This document shows, one piece after another, positions 32,701 through 46,500 of a stretch of DNA of 64,000 nt. The DNA is taken from NCBI GenBank assembly GCA_038496675.1, contig CM076654.1, positions 12,689,901-12,753,900 of the forward strand. Reading direction: 5' to 3'. Both the position numbers and the translations under genes were made by a program. The first letter of the stretch is position 1, and each line of letters starts with the position of its first letter. This DNA comes from Rachycentron canadum. Lineage: Eukaryota; Chordata; Actinopteri; Carangiformes; Rachycentridae. The notes beneath the pieces were generated by a model. It had not been told where the DNA came from. It was given only the letters and a program-made list of their open reading frames with translations, and ran no database searches.

Positions 32701-35700
32701 CTATTTATTTCCTTATGTTTTCCCACCTCTGATGAATCTGAAGAGTCTGGTCTTTGGTATGGTTGATGATCAGGAAGGGGGCCGCACCATCGTGGTACTC
32801 TGAGAATCGGATTGTGGCTGAATGGTCTGAAAGGTTCACGTCTACAGTGATCCCACCCACCTGCAGAACAGAAATCAATATACTGAAACGTATAATGGCT
32901 TTTTAATGTTCTGATTGTCAATCTGAATAAATGCAACCTGCACAAAATTGCTATGCATGCTTGAATATTATCTCTGTGAGTGTGTCTGCTTACAGAGTTG
33001 TCCAGGTGCAGCAACAGGCAGTTCTCTGGTCGTGTGAAGTCAATAGTCCGAGGAGGCGATAAACAACCTTCTACTTTGATCTTTAGCCGCTTGGTGTCAT
33101 TCTCAGGCCAGAAAGGAATACATGACTAAATGTAGAATAAAACAAAATGTGGTAAGGGGCCTCTAATAATGTTACACAGTAAATCAATCAGTACTTTACA
33201 AACCCAACTCCCAGAGAGGTTAGTTATAGAATCTGTAACTACAATTGTTGCCTCAAGATTATATGACTCTTCTACAAAATTAAATTACATTCAGTTACAT
33301 TACATCTATAATCACTAACTGTAATCATTCTTATTCTGAGGATTCTCACATTTAAAAGAAAAATCACAAAGTCTTGAATATTTTAAGAATGAATAATACA
33401 ATGGTACTGCACATACACACAGTGAATCTATGTGACATAGCCAGAGTAGATCTACTAAATAGTAATTCATCCTGCCATGATAGTCTATATGTATGGCATT
33501 TCCATCCAATATAATTTATGCAGCTGTCAAAACTGCAGTTTTCCAAAAAATGCATGTGCAAGTTTTGACTCTGACCTGTTCTGGTTGAGCCTCGGTCCAA
33601 TTGTCCTGCCCCTCCTCACATATGAAGACACTGTGCTTGGTTCTGTTAACCAGCGTGTAAAAGGGCACAAAGCTCACGATGCGGGTCAGACTGAAACTGC
33701 TCGCATCAATCTTCACGCCAACCTGAGGTTCAGACAAATCATGTGCTTCCTCAATAACACAACCAGCCCCAGTAACATACAAAAGTCACTTACAATTGCA
33801 TCCAATATCTCTTTAGATAAAAACGGGACAACGGGACAATAAGTCTAAAAGAGTTTATGTATATGATTTTCCGTGGCAAAATCTTACCAGGTAATCTTTG
33901 TATCTGCCTTTACATTTCACATCTCCATGGCTACCAACTGTATCCAGGGAGAAATCATCAGATAGTTCACTGTCTGAAATCATAAGACGGACCTGACGGA
34001 TGAAAAGAATGAAATCACAGATACATAGAGTAAGTAATTACATAAATCATTGTGTACTGTATGCAACCCTCACTATTCCAATGTACAACCAAAGATTAAC
34101 CAAACATTAACTTATCTTCAACGCGATATTAAATTTTGGTACAGCTAAGGGTATCTCAGACTTAAGAATTCCTTCATTGAATAATAATGAGAGGACTTTG
34201 CCTTTAGATGATTTATTTGAAAAATTAAATTAAGTAATCCAGAACAACCTGTGTGTTTAAATAACTTGATTTGACTTGAGAGAAAACATTACTTGCCCAT
34301 ACCTTATTGTTTTTCAGGAAGTACCGAGGTTTGAAAGAGAAGAGCAGGGGCATGTCATAGTCCAGGGGATGTTTGCGGTGGATATCATCAGCCTTGTACT
34401 GCACCAACCTTCCCGTCTTATTCAGCATCCAGTATGGAGAGTGGATAGCAATCACTGTCTGTCCCGGGTCATATTTAACATGGACTGCTATGTCTAACTC
34501 AGCTCTTTTCCTCTCTGTCCCTTCACCATCGTCCTCATCATCCTCTCGTAAAGACTGAAACACGATGAAGGTGATCTCTTCCTGGTCACTATGGAGACTG
34601 TATGACAGACAGTTTATTCTGATGAGAAATGTTATTGCATGTAATGTCAAATCACAATGAATAGGGATTTTATATCTCTCCTCTGTATAATGAGGATTAA
34701 AAACAAACTATCTGGGAACTATGACCCCTTTTGTAAACAGAACTACCGATTCACAAAAATGTTAGTTATAGCCAATAAGAAAGTAAATGAGACTGAAGTC
34801 AGACCTGTACTCAGAAGACCAGTCCTGAGACAGGTAGTTCAGCAGATGGAGACTGAGTCTTGACTGGTTGATGACTGCGGTGTGAAGCTGGGCAGAGTGA
34901 CCTGGGTTGAGAGTGGCCTCAGGGGCAGAGACCCCACTGTCCTGTTGATGAGAAGGCATAGTGAATAAATCATGTTAAAAAAATCCACTACTTTCTGACA
35001 TTTGAATATACGATGATTTATCAGAGTAATAGCTACTGTAAAAATATTCATGATGTAGACTAATAAAAATCAACAAGGACCAAATGAGATGTTTTAACTG
35101 AAATTTGCATAAATATCACTGCTGACCAGTGTAGTTTGTTTTTATACTAAATTTAAATTTGCCAGGCAGCCACTGCTATCAGCTAATACCAGTTTAGCAT
35201 AAAGTCAACTAGACCTGTTTTAAAGCTGTATTGTTAAAATACAACCCAGAAGACCAACAATAAGCAAATATGGACACTGTAAAATGCATTTAGTTGCATC
35301 TTGTTAGTGTCTTTGTCAGCCAACTCTCAGGTGTCAAATGTCCTAAAGTTCCTAAATAAAAAGTCTCTATTCCAAATGCATTACTATGATGGAATTGCTA
35401 CCCTTAGGCAACTACAAAATAGTAGACTGAGTAGACTGGATTTTTATAGTATTACTTGCAATCAACCATTGCCTGATCACTGGAAAATAGCGGTAGAATA
35501 ATTATTATTTTGTATTGGGCTGAACCATGTAACCCCAACTGCATGGTCTGAAACTAAAATGGTGAGGTTAGTCAGATTCTACCTTTAGGTTGTAGGCGAT
35601 AGGGTAAGGCAGTAGGTTGCGTAGAAGGAAGGAAGGCCACAGATGTAGCACAAAGGGCACATCGAAGTTCTCCCCAATACCCCCAGTGTGTTTGAATGTC

Positions 35701-37535
35701 ACAGCATCCTTTAATGGCACAATGTTGATCATCATCACGCCACCCTGGTTTCCACGCCGACGACACGTCTGCTGGAGGCATGTCTCAGGCTGGTTGCTGA
35801 CGTCTTCGTAACTAAAGCCCTCTGAGCACTCAAACTCTGTAGCCTCACTGTCAATGTCGTCCTCTGTTACTGGCTGCAGGCTCAACTCAGACCTGAGGGG
35901 GCAGCAGAGAGCAGGTGAGGGAGAAGGAGTGTGTAGCGGACAGCAAAGAGCATGTGATTGGAGAAAAAGAAAGAAAAGGATGGGGAAAGAGAAAGAAAGA
36001 AAAGAAGAGAAGGAGTGTATTAAGATGTGTGTGGAGCTGTGGACAGGTGATGTTGATGTGTTTGCCCTTACCTATACGAGTCCAGAGGAACACAGAACTC
36101 TTCTGTAGGGAGAGCCGTGCCCAGACATGTTGACCCTTCAAAAACTTTGAATGGTATTGTGAAATGATTGATGATCTGCATGAAAGGAGAAAAAATAGTT
36201 AAGAACATCTTCATTTCAGTTTGATCTGTAATCTTATTATATTTTTCAACAAATAACTTCCTCTTTGGAGCTGCTGCTTTTTATTATATATTTTGAAAAT
36301 AATTAAAATTTCATGAGAGATTTTGATGTAATCTTGAAGGACCCTCATGTTGGCCAAGCTAATTCACATTAATGAATTAATTAAGTAACAAAACAATTTA
36401 CAGAAAAGATAAACAGATGTAAAAGACAATCAGTGAGCTACCTGGAAAGGAGAGCGGATCTTGATGAACTTGCTGCCCTCCACGGAGTAAATCTGACAGA
36501 CCAAGAAACGAGTGACTCCTGAGTCTTTATGCATTACACTGTACATTCCTCTGCCCACTTTGATCAGGGGGATCACACTGGCTGAGGTATGGCCCACTGG
36601 AGCTAGAGAGGAAAGAGAAAATTAGAGCACTTCAAATTACTTTGACCTTTAATATTTATATAGTATATAAGTATACTATATAAGTATATAATTTTATGAT
36701 GGAAATGAGTGGCAGATAATAATGGGGTTTTTTTTAGATATAAAACAGACAGCATCAACCACATAATCGTTAAAAAAAAAATCAAAGATACACCATCATT
36801 TTCATTGGTAAGTCAAGTTCACTGCCCAGCTGTAACACTCTTTGTGTTAGTTCCTATCTCTAAGTAAGTATAACTGTATGTCCAGCTGACTGTGTATAAC
36901 TGAACAGTGTTGGTAATAATGTGTAATTGGTAAGACTGCAAACTGCAACTATTGACTCAGCCTGTGTAGACAATTATACTGTATATCCACATCCCTCACT
37001 TACTTGGCTGTATATAGTAGTCCTTTCCACTCAAGGAGATCATGGCTGAGAACTGGTCGGACTCTGTTGTGGTTGTATAGTCCATTCCAAGAGTTTCCCC
37101 ATTCTGCAGCTCCACAGTGCAATTATTGCTCTGCCGGCCGATGGGAGAAAACATCTCACTGTGGCGGACGGACACTGGCAGGCCAAGGCGGTTTTTCACC
37201 ACAAACGGAGCTTCGTCCTTCTGGAAGCACTCAGCTGTCTGTTTGGCAGCTTCTGCAAATGCCTGGGGAAATGCAAGAACATGAGCATCGTGGATGACTG
37301 CTCAACCTTAGACCTCCTGTCAAAATGAGCACATTTCTTACCGTGCCCAGGTTACTCAGCATGGCCAGTCCACATTTGGAGAGCGTGATGTTGAGCTGGT
37401 CTTTACTGCTGATGACGATGACCGTCTTGTACTCTGGAACATTGTAATCCACTTCATCTGATAAACATATGTGCTTCACTGGCTTCTTCTTCATCTGGTT
37501 ATAGGATAATAAAAAGTCAGAAACACTGTGTGTAG

Positions 37536-37574
<39 letters not shown>

Positions 37575-40500
37575 CGTGTGTGTGTGTATTAAAGATTAAG
37601 ACTTGTCCTTAGAGTTTTAGAGTTAGGCAGACATTGTGAGGGACTAGTGAATACATCATGTTAATGAGAACAAGTGTGTACACACACACACATATACATA
37701 TACACTGATATATGGGTCTCTGAATATTTATACATATATCAGTACCTTCAGTTCAAGTCTCCATGGTCTGAAACCATCTTTTGACTCATCTTCTAATGGC
37801 TCCAGCAGCGGTTCCCACACTCCCATCATCTCATTGTAATAGTGAACCTGAAGGAAAAACACAATTCAATCCACAACAGAAGTTCAACAATTTCCAGCTG
37901 TATAACAGGTGGAAATATGAGCGAAATTAAATATAGAAAATACATAAAAAAATGTGTCTGCTTTAGCTTTGTATGGACTTAACAATATCAGGGGCACAGG
38001 CTAATATTTTGGAGAGTAGGATCAAGGTCAGGCATAGGGTTGCGTAATCTTGTCCATAAACAGATCGCCCTATTGTCACCCAATGAAACTACCAATAGCT
38101 GAAATGTTCAAGAGGCGGAGGTTGGGGGGTTATATTACCTCATGTGTGTGAAAGCAAGTTTTTCTCACCACTCTTCCAGATTCCCAGTGTGATGACAAAT
38201 TTTACACATTTCATGGCTATGTTAAAGAAAAACTGTGCCTATGTGCATTGGTGTTGCAAGTATTGGCTATATGTGGTTTTACATACAGTGAAAACTATGA
38301 GGTTGGCAAATTAAATCTAATAATGTTTTAATACTACAAATAATGATAATAATATGTTAACACATTGACAAGCCAAACAAGCCAAATATTGTCTTGATGT
38401 TGGAAAAGGCATAAGTGATCGATGATCACTCTGATGATCATCAATGACCAAGGTCATGGTCAATCAGCACTACCTAACAAGCCTCACTGGAGAGTAAATC
38501 AGGCACCATTTGTGTTTCTGTGCATTACCTCCAGGTTGAGTTCGCTGTGTAAGTTAATGAGTGTTGACCAGTTTGTGACATCTCCATGGAAAGAGGACTT
38601 GGCTAGAAGCATGGGTATAGTGCGATGTCCCACCCCAGCTTCCAGAGTCAGACAGATTGATTTGATGGAAACCTGCAGGGATGGGTAGCCAATGAAATGA
38701 CAAGTTCTGTCCTTAAACGTTCGCCTGGAATAAGTTAAGTTAGTAATATAAAAGGCACCAGGATACAGCAGATAAGTAGCAATGTAGCTAAATACCTGTA
38801 ATGACTCTCCCTGTGGAATCAGTGGGACCAGTGACCTTGTGTCTTCATCCCCCTCCTCTTCTAGGAACCAGAGTTTGAGCTCCTTCCAGCCCCGTTTCTC
38901 CCAGAGGTCAATGGGAACAGGACTATCCAGCTCTTCAGGGGTCTCCGCTGTGGGAGTCAGCACCGACTGGATGGTGATTACTGTGTTAATGATGATTGGA
39001 GATACCTGGACAGAGAATAAGATAGCAGAAAAAAGCAGTTTGATACACAGCTAAATTTCAGTGTTTAATTACTGACAGTGAATTGTCTTTGCTTGAACAC
39101 TTGTTTCTACTTGATACCAGAATGCCCTAAAATACCCTGTGGCAGATAGAAACCTAGGCAAGCTAAGATGATGTTAATAGAAAATGTGCCTTTCTTGTTT
39201 TATGCCTCTCAAAAATCAATATTGATCTTGTGTACGTCAGATTAACACAACACAACATACTTATTTTCTGTCTCTTAATTGAATTGATGCATCAAAGAAA
39301 CTCCATTTTGGTTAGGACCAATTCATTTACAATTTAATCAGTTCAACATGTAAACAAATTCTTATTTAGTTTATAGAGTAGAGGCATTTAATATCATCCA
39401 TGTCTAGATGGAACAACTTCAAAACATGTAATAATAAAACATGTACCTTCAGTGTGAGAGCATTGATGGAGACCTCCATAGCCTGAGGTGTTGTAGGGGA
39501 CTGAGTACTCTGAAAGAACACCTGACATGGCTGCAGCACTGTGGTCACATTGTTTTTCCTCTTCTCTCTCAAGAAGGGACAAGCCACTACCTAAAATAAC
39601 AACCGTAAGCAAAATAACATTTTTATATTAATTATTGGTGCTAATTGATAGTCCAGTAAAATCAATTTGTAGAGAGCAATCTTATAGAGAAGCAATTCAA
39701 AGTACTACAACTCCAAATCGTTACTGAGATATTGTGTTCACGCTCAGACAAATGGATGGACAGACAATCTGAAAACATAATTCCTCAGGCTCTGGCTGTC
39801 ACCAGTGTGGAGGCATAAAAATGAAATAATCTGCTTTTTTAAGGTCACATTACAATGACAATACAAACCTTGAGGTCCTTGATAACAGCAGTCATCTCTG
39901 ATCCCTCTGCCCCACTTTTCATTAATAATTCACATTGTGTCGTCATCACCAGGGCAGGAGCGTCGGCACGTGTCAGGTCGGCCACAAACACAATCTCTGG
40001 GTTACGCACCAGAACATTCATTTCTGTCTTCGACACCACAGCTGGAGGTGCAGCTGACAGCAGCAGAGAGAATCAGAGGGAACATCAGTTCAGGGCATAT
40101 GACAACAGTTTGCAAATTATAGCAGCTTAATTCAATTCTAATTTAACTTTACTCACATTTATAACTTACAATTTTAATCTACAATATATGAAGAAAAACA
40201 AAGACATACATTCTCTGCTGTGTTTGATTAAGAGAACTTGAGAACCTGAATTGAAAATTGCTTTGGAATATATTGTCATCTGACTAAATTAAAACTAATT
40301 ACAGTTAACTCACTGGACTCTTTGGATGTGACAGAGGAGTTCATGTTCTTTTTATCTCCTGCTCCAGTACTACTCTTATGTTGTGGCACTTGAGCAAAAC
40401 CCAGCTGGGTAGCCTTGAGAAAGATATCTGCCACAGTGAGCAGGAACTCCATGCTGGCACACAAGTACACATCCTGCACCACAGTGTCCAACACCGTGCC

Positions 40501-43500
40501 TTCACGGGTCTGACGATAGTTCACCTCCACCATCATGTTCTGTTCTGCACCGGGGCGCATCGCCATCATCCTGGGAGAAAGCATGAAGGTGTTGTTTGTA
40601 AAGAATAAGCAGTAACCTGCTGTAAGGACCTCTTCCTACATTGTGCTGATCAACATACAACTAGAATAATTTCCTGTCATGATATATTTATGATTATTGT
40701 TTTTATTACATAATTATAATGACTTACTGAGTTGCACTGATTTCTAGCAGCAAGATCAATCTCACACTGTTTTACAAAAGCTACATCATCTGAGGCAGAC
40801 AAGGAGATTCCTGCTGGCAGACTTGGATCAAGGGTAGTAGAGTTGTAGAGCCTGGTGTATATTTTGTACCTTGGAGTAACCATCTTGATTCTGGGTCTCT
40901 TGTCATCAAGAAGGCAGGCAGCAAGTCGGACTGAGGCCTTCATGGAGCTGTCAGAGAACATATGGACAGAGGTGGAGATGGTGCCCAGAGTAAACTCCGC
41001 CAGTTTCAGCTGTTCATCATGTGAGTCCAACAGCTGTATCTGTGGAACAACATACAACCTTTGTTAAATAGATAATTCTTGTAAAATAAAGATGTCAAGC
41101 CTCATTTTATACAATACAGTTATCAATTATTTTTGACTTACTATGTATCTGTGTTTTTGTATTACCTCATTCTCGTTAGGGCTGTACACAACCAGTGTCA
41201 TGGAGTCAAACTTGAAGTCTAATTTGAGTGTGCTCTTCAGCTTGCTGTTTTTTTGTGTCTCCACCACTGCAGCGGTCACCACCGTGTTGCCTACAATGGA
41301 GTTATCACAGCACAGAGCACAGGTTTAAAACATGTATTGTGTTTTAGTTATAATGATCAAAGTATTTCCAGTCACGAGGAACACATTTTTTTAGATTTCA
41401 CAAGCTTTCCAAAAAAATTATCTAATTTTAGAACAGCTATACACACACAAACACAAACAGCCACCACAACAACTTCTTACTGCTGGCTGGTCCAGTGGTT
41501 CCAGAGCTTTGGGACTCTTTGTTGGATACAGAGTCAGAGGAGGGATCTGTGGTGGGTAGAGAAGCTGGAGGTGGAACAGCATCAGATTTCTCTGACAGGT
41601 TCTCACTCAGAGTCCTCAGGACCACTATCATATCATCCTGGCTGAGGATCAGCTGTTGGGAGTAAACACAGAATATGTTACAACTATACTTGTGAAAATA
41701 GTTTAAGCCTCTCCTTTATCTGGGGATCAGATATCATTAACACAATGAAGGAAAAACAAATAATTTATTTATCCCAATCTACAAGTCTGTTCATTATTAA
41801 AGCAGTTTTATCAAACTTAAAATGAAAAACAATAGAGATGGAATATTATTATAAAATAATAAAAAAGACCACCACAGGTAAAACAGTCTTGCCTTCTCTT
41901 GCTACTATATGGTACCACTTACAGTCATGGGCTTTAGATGAGCAGTGATCTCTATGTCAGGTATGCAGTGGTACCAGTTGGATGAAAGGTTTCTCCGGAC
42001 TTCCAAGTCGAGGCTGACTGGCTTCAGCAGTTGGGTCTCTCCCTGAAACCCTTCATTTATGTATGTGGTCCTGGAACCAGTGACAACACAACAGCTATTA
42101 CAGAAATTATCAAGAGAATATCAGATTAAATAAATCTGATAAATCATAATCAATCCCACAAGCAAAAAGTAGTGGACTCTGACCTGTACATCTTGAGGTC
42201 AGTCAGTCTCACAGTCATTATATCCACAACAGGCGGGATCTTAGTATTACTTTTGCATGGCTGCTTGGAAAAATGGTTCTTGACAGACAGAAGACCAAGG
42301 TCTGCTCCAATGACATTGGAGGAGGAAGAGGACTGGGGGAGGAAGATGACAGGCGCATTGAAGTGGACGTTCAGAGCGATTCGAGTACTTCGCTCTGCCA
42401 GCTCCTTCACACCTGACGCTGCCTTTTCTGCAGCCTGGACTGTCACCTCAGCCAGGGCCTCTTTGGCTTCCTGGAAGTTATTGACAAATGCCTGGGACAG
42501 AAAGTATATATAGAGTGTAAGACTGGAATATAGACAAAAATGAAACATGAAACACGAAAAAAATAGTATCATCCATTCCATTCCATCTTATTCCATCCAC
42601 CTTATGAAAGAAATTGAAATACCAGAATTATCCCTCCCAAGTGAACTAAATTTATTCATGCACTGTCAGAGTCAAGGATTCTTACCAATATAGAAGAGAC
42701 AAACTTGTTGAGAAAGATGACTTGGATGCATCCTACAGTCAGTGAGACAGAGGTGTCAACTTTAGACATGTCCAGATAGGCATCTCCTTCTGTTGCATCT
42801 GTATAGTTCACCATGCGGAAGGCAAACACTTCCTTATCTGCTATAGACACCGCCTAAGAAATGAGACATGATGTACCAGAATAAAATTAAGATATAGATA
42901 TAGGAGATGTTATGAGAGCTGCATTTCATTAAGTACATTGCTATAAGATACATTAATATAGTCCCTTGTTTTGGAGAGGAGGCCACTTGCTGATTGTACC
43001 TTCTTGTATAAGGCGTCTTTGTCGCAGTCTAAGATTACAATGTTCTTCAGGTTGGCCAGAACCTCCATCTCCTTCTTCCTCATCAGAACCTCAGAAACCA
43101 GACCTGGATGGTTGAGAGGATGAAACACAGAATACACAGTTTGCGTTTCCCACTTAATGCCATACTTTGATCATAAGACCACTGTAAATAAAAATAGGGA
43201 AGAAGAACTTTTGGCAAACTTGTTACAGGAAACAGCTTGACACAATGTAATGCAACATTTACAATTGATAAAATGGTGACAACACAAGCAAAATATCCAC
43301 AAAGATGCATTGGAGCCAGACTGAATTTAACATCTTCTGGTTCATGGATATGTCACAGTGCTTGCATACCCTCAATACTAATCTCAGAGATCCTGGCTTT
43401 CTGTCCTCGAATGAAAACCTTCAGACATCGGAGATCAGCTCTGATATGCAGATTCACCACATCTGCAAACTTTGTTTTCTTTGAACCTGTGAAAACAGAG

Positions 43501-46500
43501 GTGATGAGAAAGAGAAGATGAGTAGTTACAGATGATCACTGAAGAATAAGGGCTTTAGAACGCGAAACTTAATGAAGCTCTGAAAGGGTTTATTAAGATC
43601 AGTTACCTCTTTTCTTGGTTACAGTAGCTTCCTCTTTCTTCTCTCCCTCCCTCTCTGCCACCTCTTCCTCCTCAGGGATAGTAGGGAGTTCTTCCTGCCC
43701 TCCTTCCTTCTTACTGGATTCAGGAAGGAGTTTGTTGAGGAAGTTCATGGTATTGAGGAGAGCCTCCGTATGCAGATGGACATCCAGGGATGAAAAGGAC
43801 ACCTGATGAGAAATACAATGTTAAAATCTTAACATTAAGTGGAGCAGAGTAGTAGAAAATACCACCCTGAGGTTGTTTCACTCAGCCAACCAGCAAAGTT
43901 GCAGGAAATATCACAATCTCCCCTACCTGAGTTACAGCATTGAGTAATAGCCAGAAGTGTTTTCTTTTGTTCAGAGCATTATAATAAGTTATAATACTGT
44001 AAAGCTATCAAAGCAAAGTTGACCTTTGATATGAAATGTCATCACATAATTTTATCCTCTTTAACATTTCAGGTGTTATACTGTATCATAAGGAACGTTG
44101 ACCTTTGCAAATCAAAAACTAAATCATTTCATCCTTGAGTCCAACTGAAAGTTTATTATCAGTTTCAACGTCACAGTGTCACAGTACAAGTGTCACAGTG
44201 AATTTAACCTTTGACCAAAATCTAACAGTTTGCATTAAATAGGTAATAGTGAAACCTGCCTAAACATGCTACATGTTTCTATTTAAACACAGAAGAAAGA
44301 ATAACATATTAGAATCTAAATTGTCATCACTAGTTCATTGACATTCTCCTCACCTTGATGAGCTGCTCTGTATTGTTGTGTTGAGACTTGAACTCAGGAC
44401 CATTCTTATCAGCCTAGAAAAGACAGACATGCAATCTTCAAAATAATTGTTCATTGTGCTGCCAATTTCTGGAATTACTGTCTATTTGAAATAAATAACG
44501 TCCCTATAAATCAGTCTAAAATAGGTCTATTTGAATGTATCACACATACTTTGATGTACTCCAGGGTGAGCAAGTCAACCTCTGTGTTGTCCAGAGTGGT
44601 TATCAGCTGAACCTGCTTGTCTTCAGAATCTACACAAGCAGGAAAAATTATAAAACTTGAAATAACAACCGTAGCCTGGACTTGTCTGACATTAAATCAC
44701 AACTTCTTATAGGAATGCTTGTAATCACCAAAATGCATATTGAAAATTTTAATAATGAGGACAGTCTCTTGAATTGAGATGACACACAGTCCTGCAAACA
44801 TCTACTCACCCATGTATTCAGGACACTTGAGGCAGATCTCTCGAAGGTATGTATTTGATGTCATGTCAAAGGTGCGCAGTTTCAGCTCAGTGCCCAGACC
44901 TTCTATGTCCAAGTGGAGCACTGTGATCTCCTGATCCCCAGACAGGCGACACAACTGAATGGAAAACTAGATGACCAAAGAAGACATTAAGAGAGTACAA
45001 GAGAGGGGGAGAAGGACAGGGGATCACATCAATATGAGAATATAAATCGTGTGACACTAGCATCATTCTTTATTATGTTCTGCATTTGATTTATACTATA
45101 TTACCTTTCAAGAGAATGGAAACAACACTAAAACAAAATTGGAGGTACCACTGGATTTTCAAGCAATGAAGGGAATCAATAAAAAAGCAGTATAACAAAC
45201 GTTGGATATCAAAAATGGTGACAGAAGATGGGATGGTTAAAATAAATATGACATGTTTGTCACCTTGCTCAATAAGATCTCTCTGTACCTCACTGATTTC
45301 AAACTTCATGATGAAGTCAGTCATGTTCTTCTGAGATTCTTCCTTGATCAGACTTTTTCTTTTGTGTATGTCTGCATAGCGCAGTGGCATGGGATTGTCT
45401 GGGAAGAACGGCCGGTCACCGATGGGAGAGCTGGGAGCATCATAGAACAAATCTTCCTCTGACCCTGAGAGGTAACAAACACAAAAACACACACAACAAT
45501 CCATCTGTCACATTGCAAGGACACACACAGACCGGTACAATGTATTTTGTGCAATGATTCTGTGTGTGTGGCAGCATGAGAAATGCAGGACAAGAGGGAC
45601 ATGGCGAGAGACAGTATTTGTGTGCTGCATGAACACACGTTGTCTCACCCAAAGATGTGATGCTGATGGTCTCACATGATTCGAAAATAAGTGATGAGCG
45701 CTGATCAGCTAAGTTTGGCGGTCTTCTGGGAGTGAGCTGAGGCGTGAACGACTGCCTTGGCTGTGGAACAAATGACACCAAAACATGAGCCACACAAACA
45801 CATTTCTAACTCACTGAATGTATTGAAATCTGCCCGTGTTGTTATTAAATAAACTGCCTTCATCAGATGATAATTTTGTGGTGTGAGGACAGCATTAAAC
45901 AACACTATCCATTTCACTAATTTATCTAATCCTCACAGAATGTGGACAGGGTCATGAAGAGAAAGTCGTGCTGTTCTTACCTTTGAAGTGGACGATGGAC
46001 CAGAGCTACGTGCAGCAGGTCTGCTCTCGGGCAGTGGGATACTTTCGACCAGCTCCAGAACACTTCGAAGTTTATCATCAGAAATACGAAGAGACAGCAA
46101 AGGAAGCTCTCCAGACATCTTATACCTGGAACACATACACAAACATGGAAAAACCTGTGACCTCTAACTTTAGACAAACAATCCTTAATCTTAGTCCTTA
46201 CAATTTAAGTATCAAATTAACTGGAGGGAAAAAGATGTAGGGAGGTCAATTACTCTAGTTAGTAGTTTACTCAACTGTGCACTATTGTTGTATTTATATT
46301 TTTTTTATTGCTGTGTGGTTTGTCTGTCTGATTCTGTTTCTCAATGAAAAAGGCCAAAAGGATAATAATTAAATTCCCAAACTTATCATGAATGTATGAA
46401 AAAAAACACACACACACTCACTTTGCCATGCGTGAGTCTTTGACAACCATCGCCCGGCTGAAATCCATTTTTAGATCCACTGGCTCTAGGATGTGGAGCG

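Noticed and set aside
42910..43137. Extension of vps13a exon 31 through KKVQSASGLLSK
   Set aside because: This reads past a good GTACAA donor at 43000/42999. Stopping there restores phase with exon 32 and matches the family sequence.
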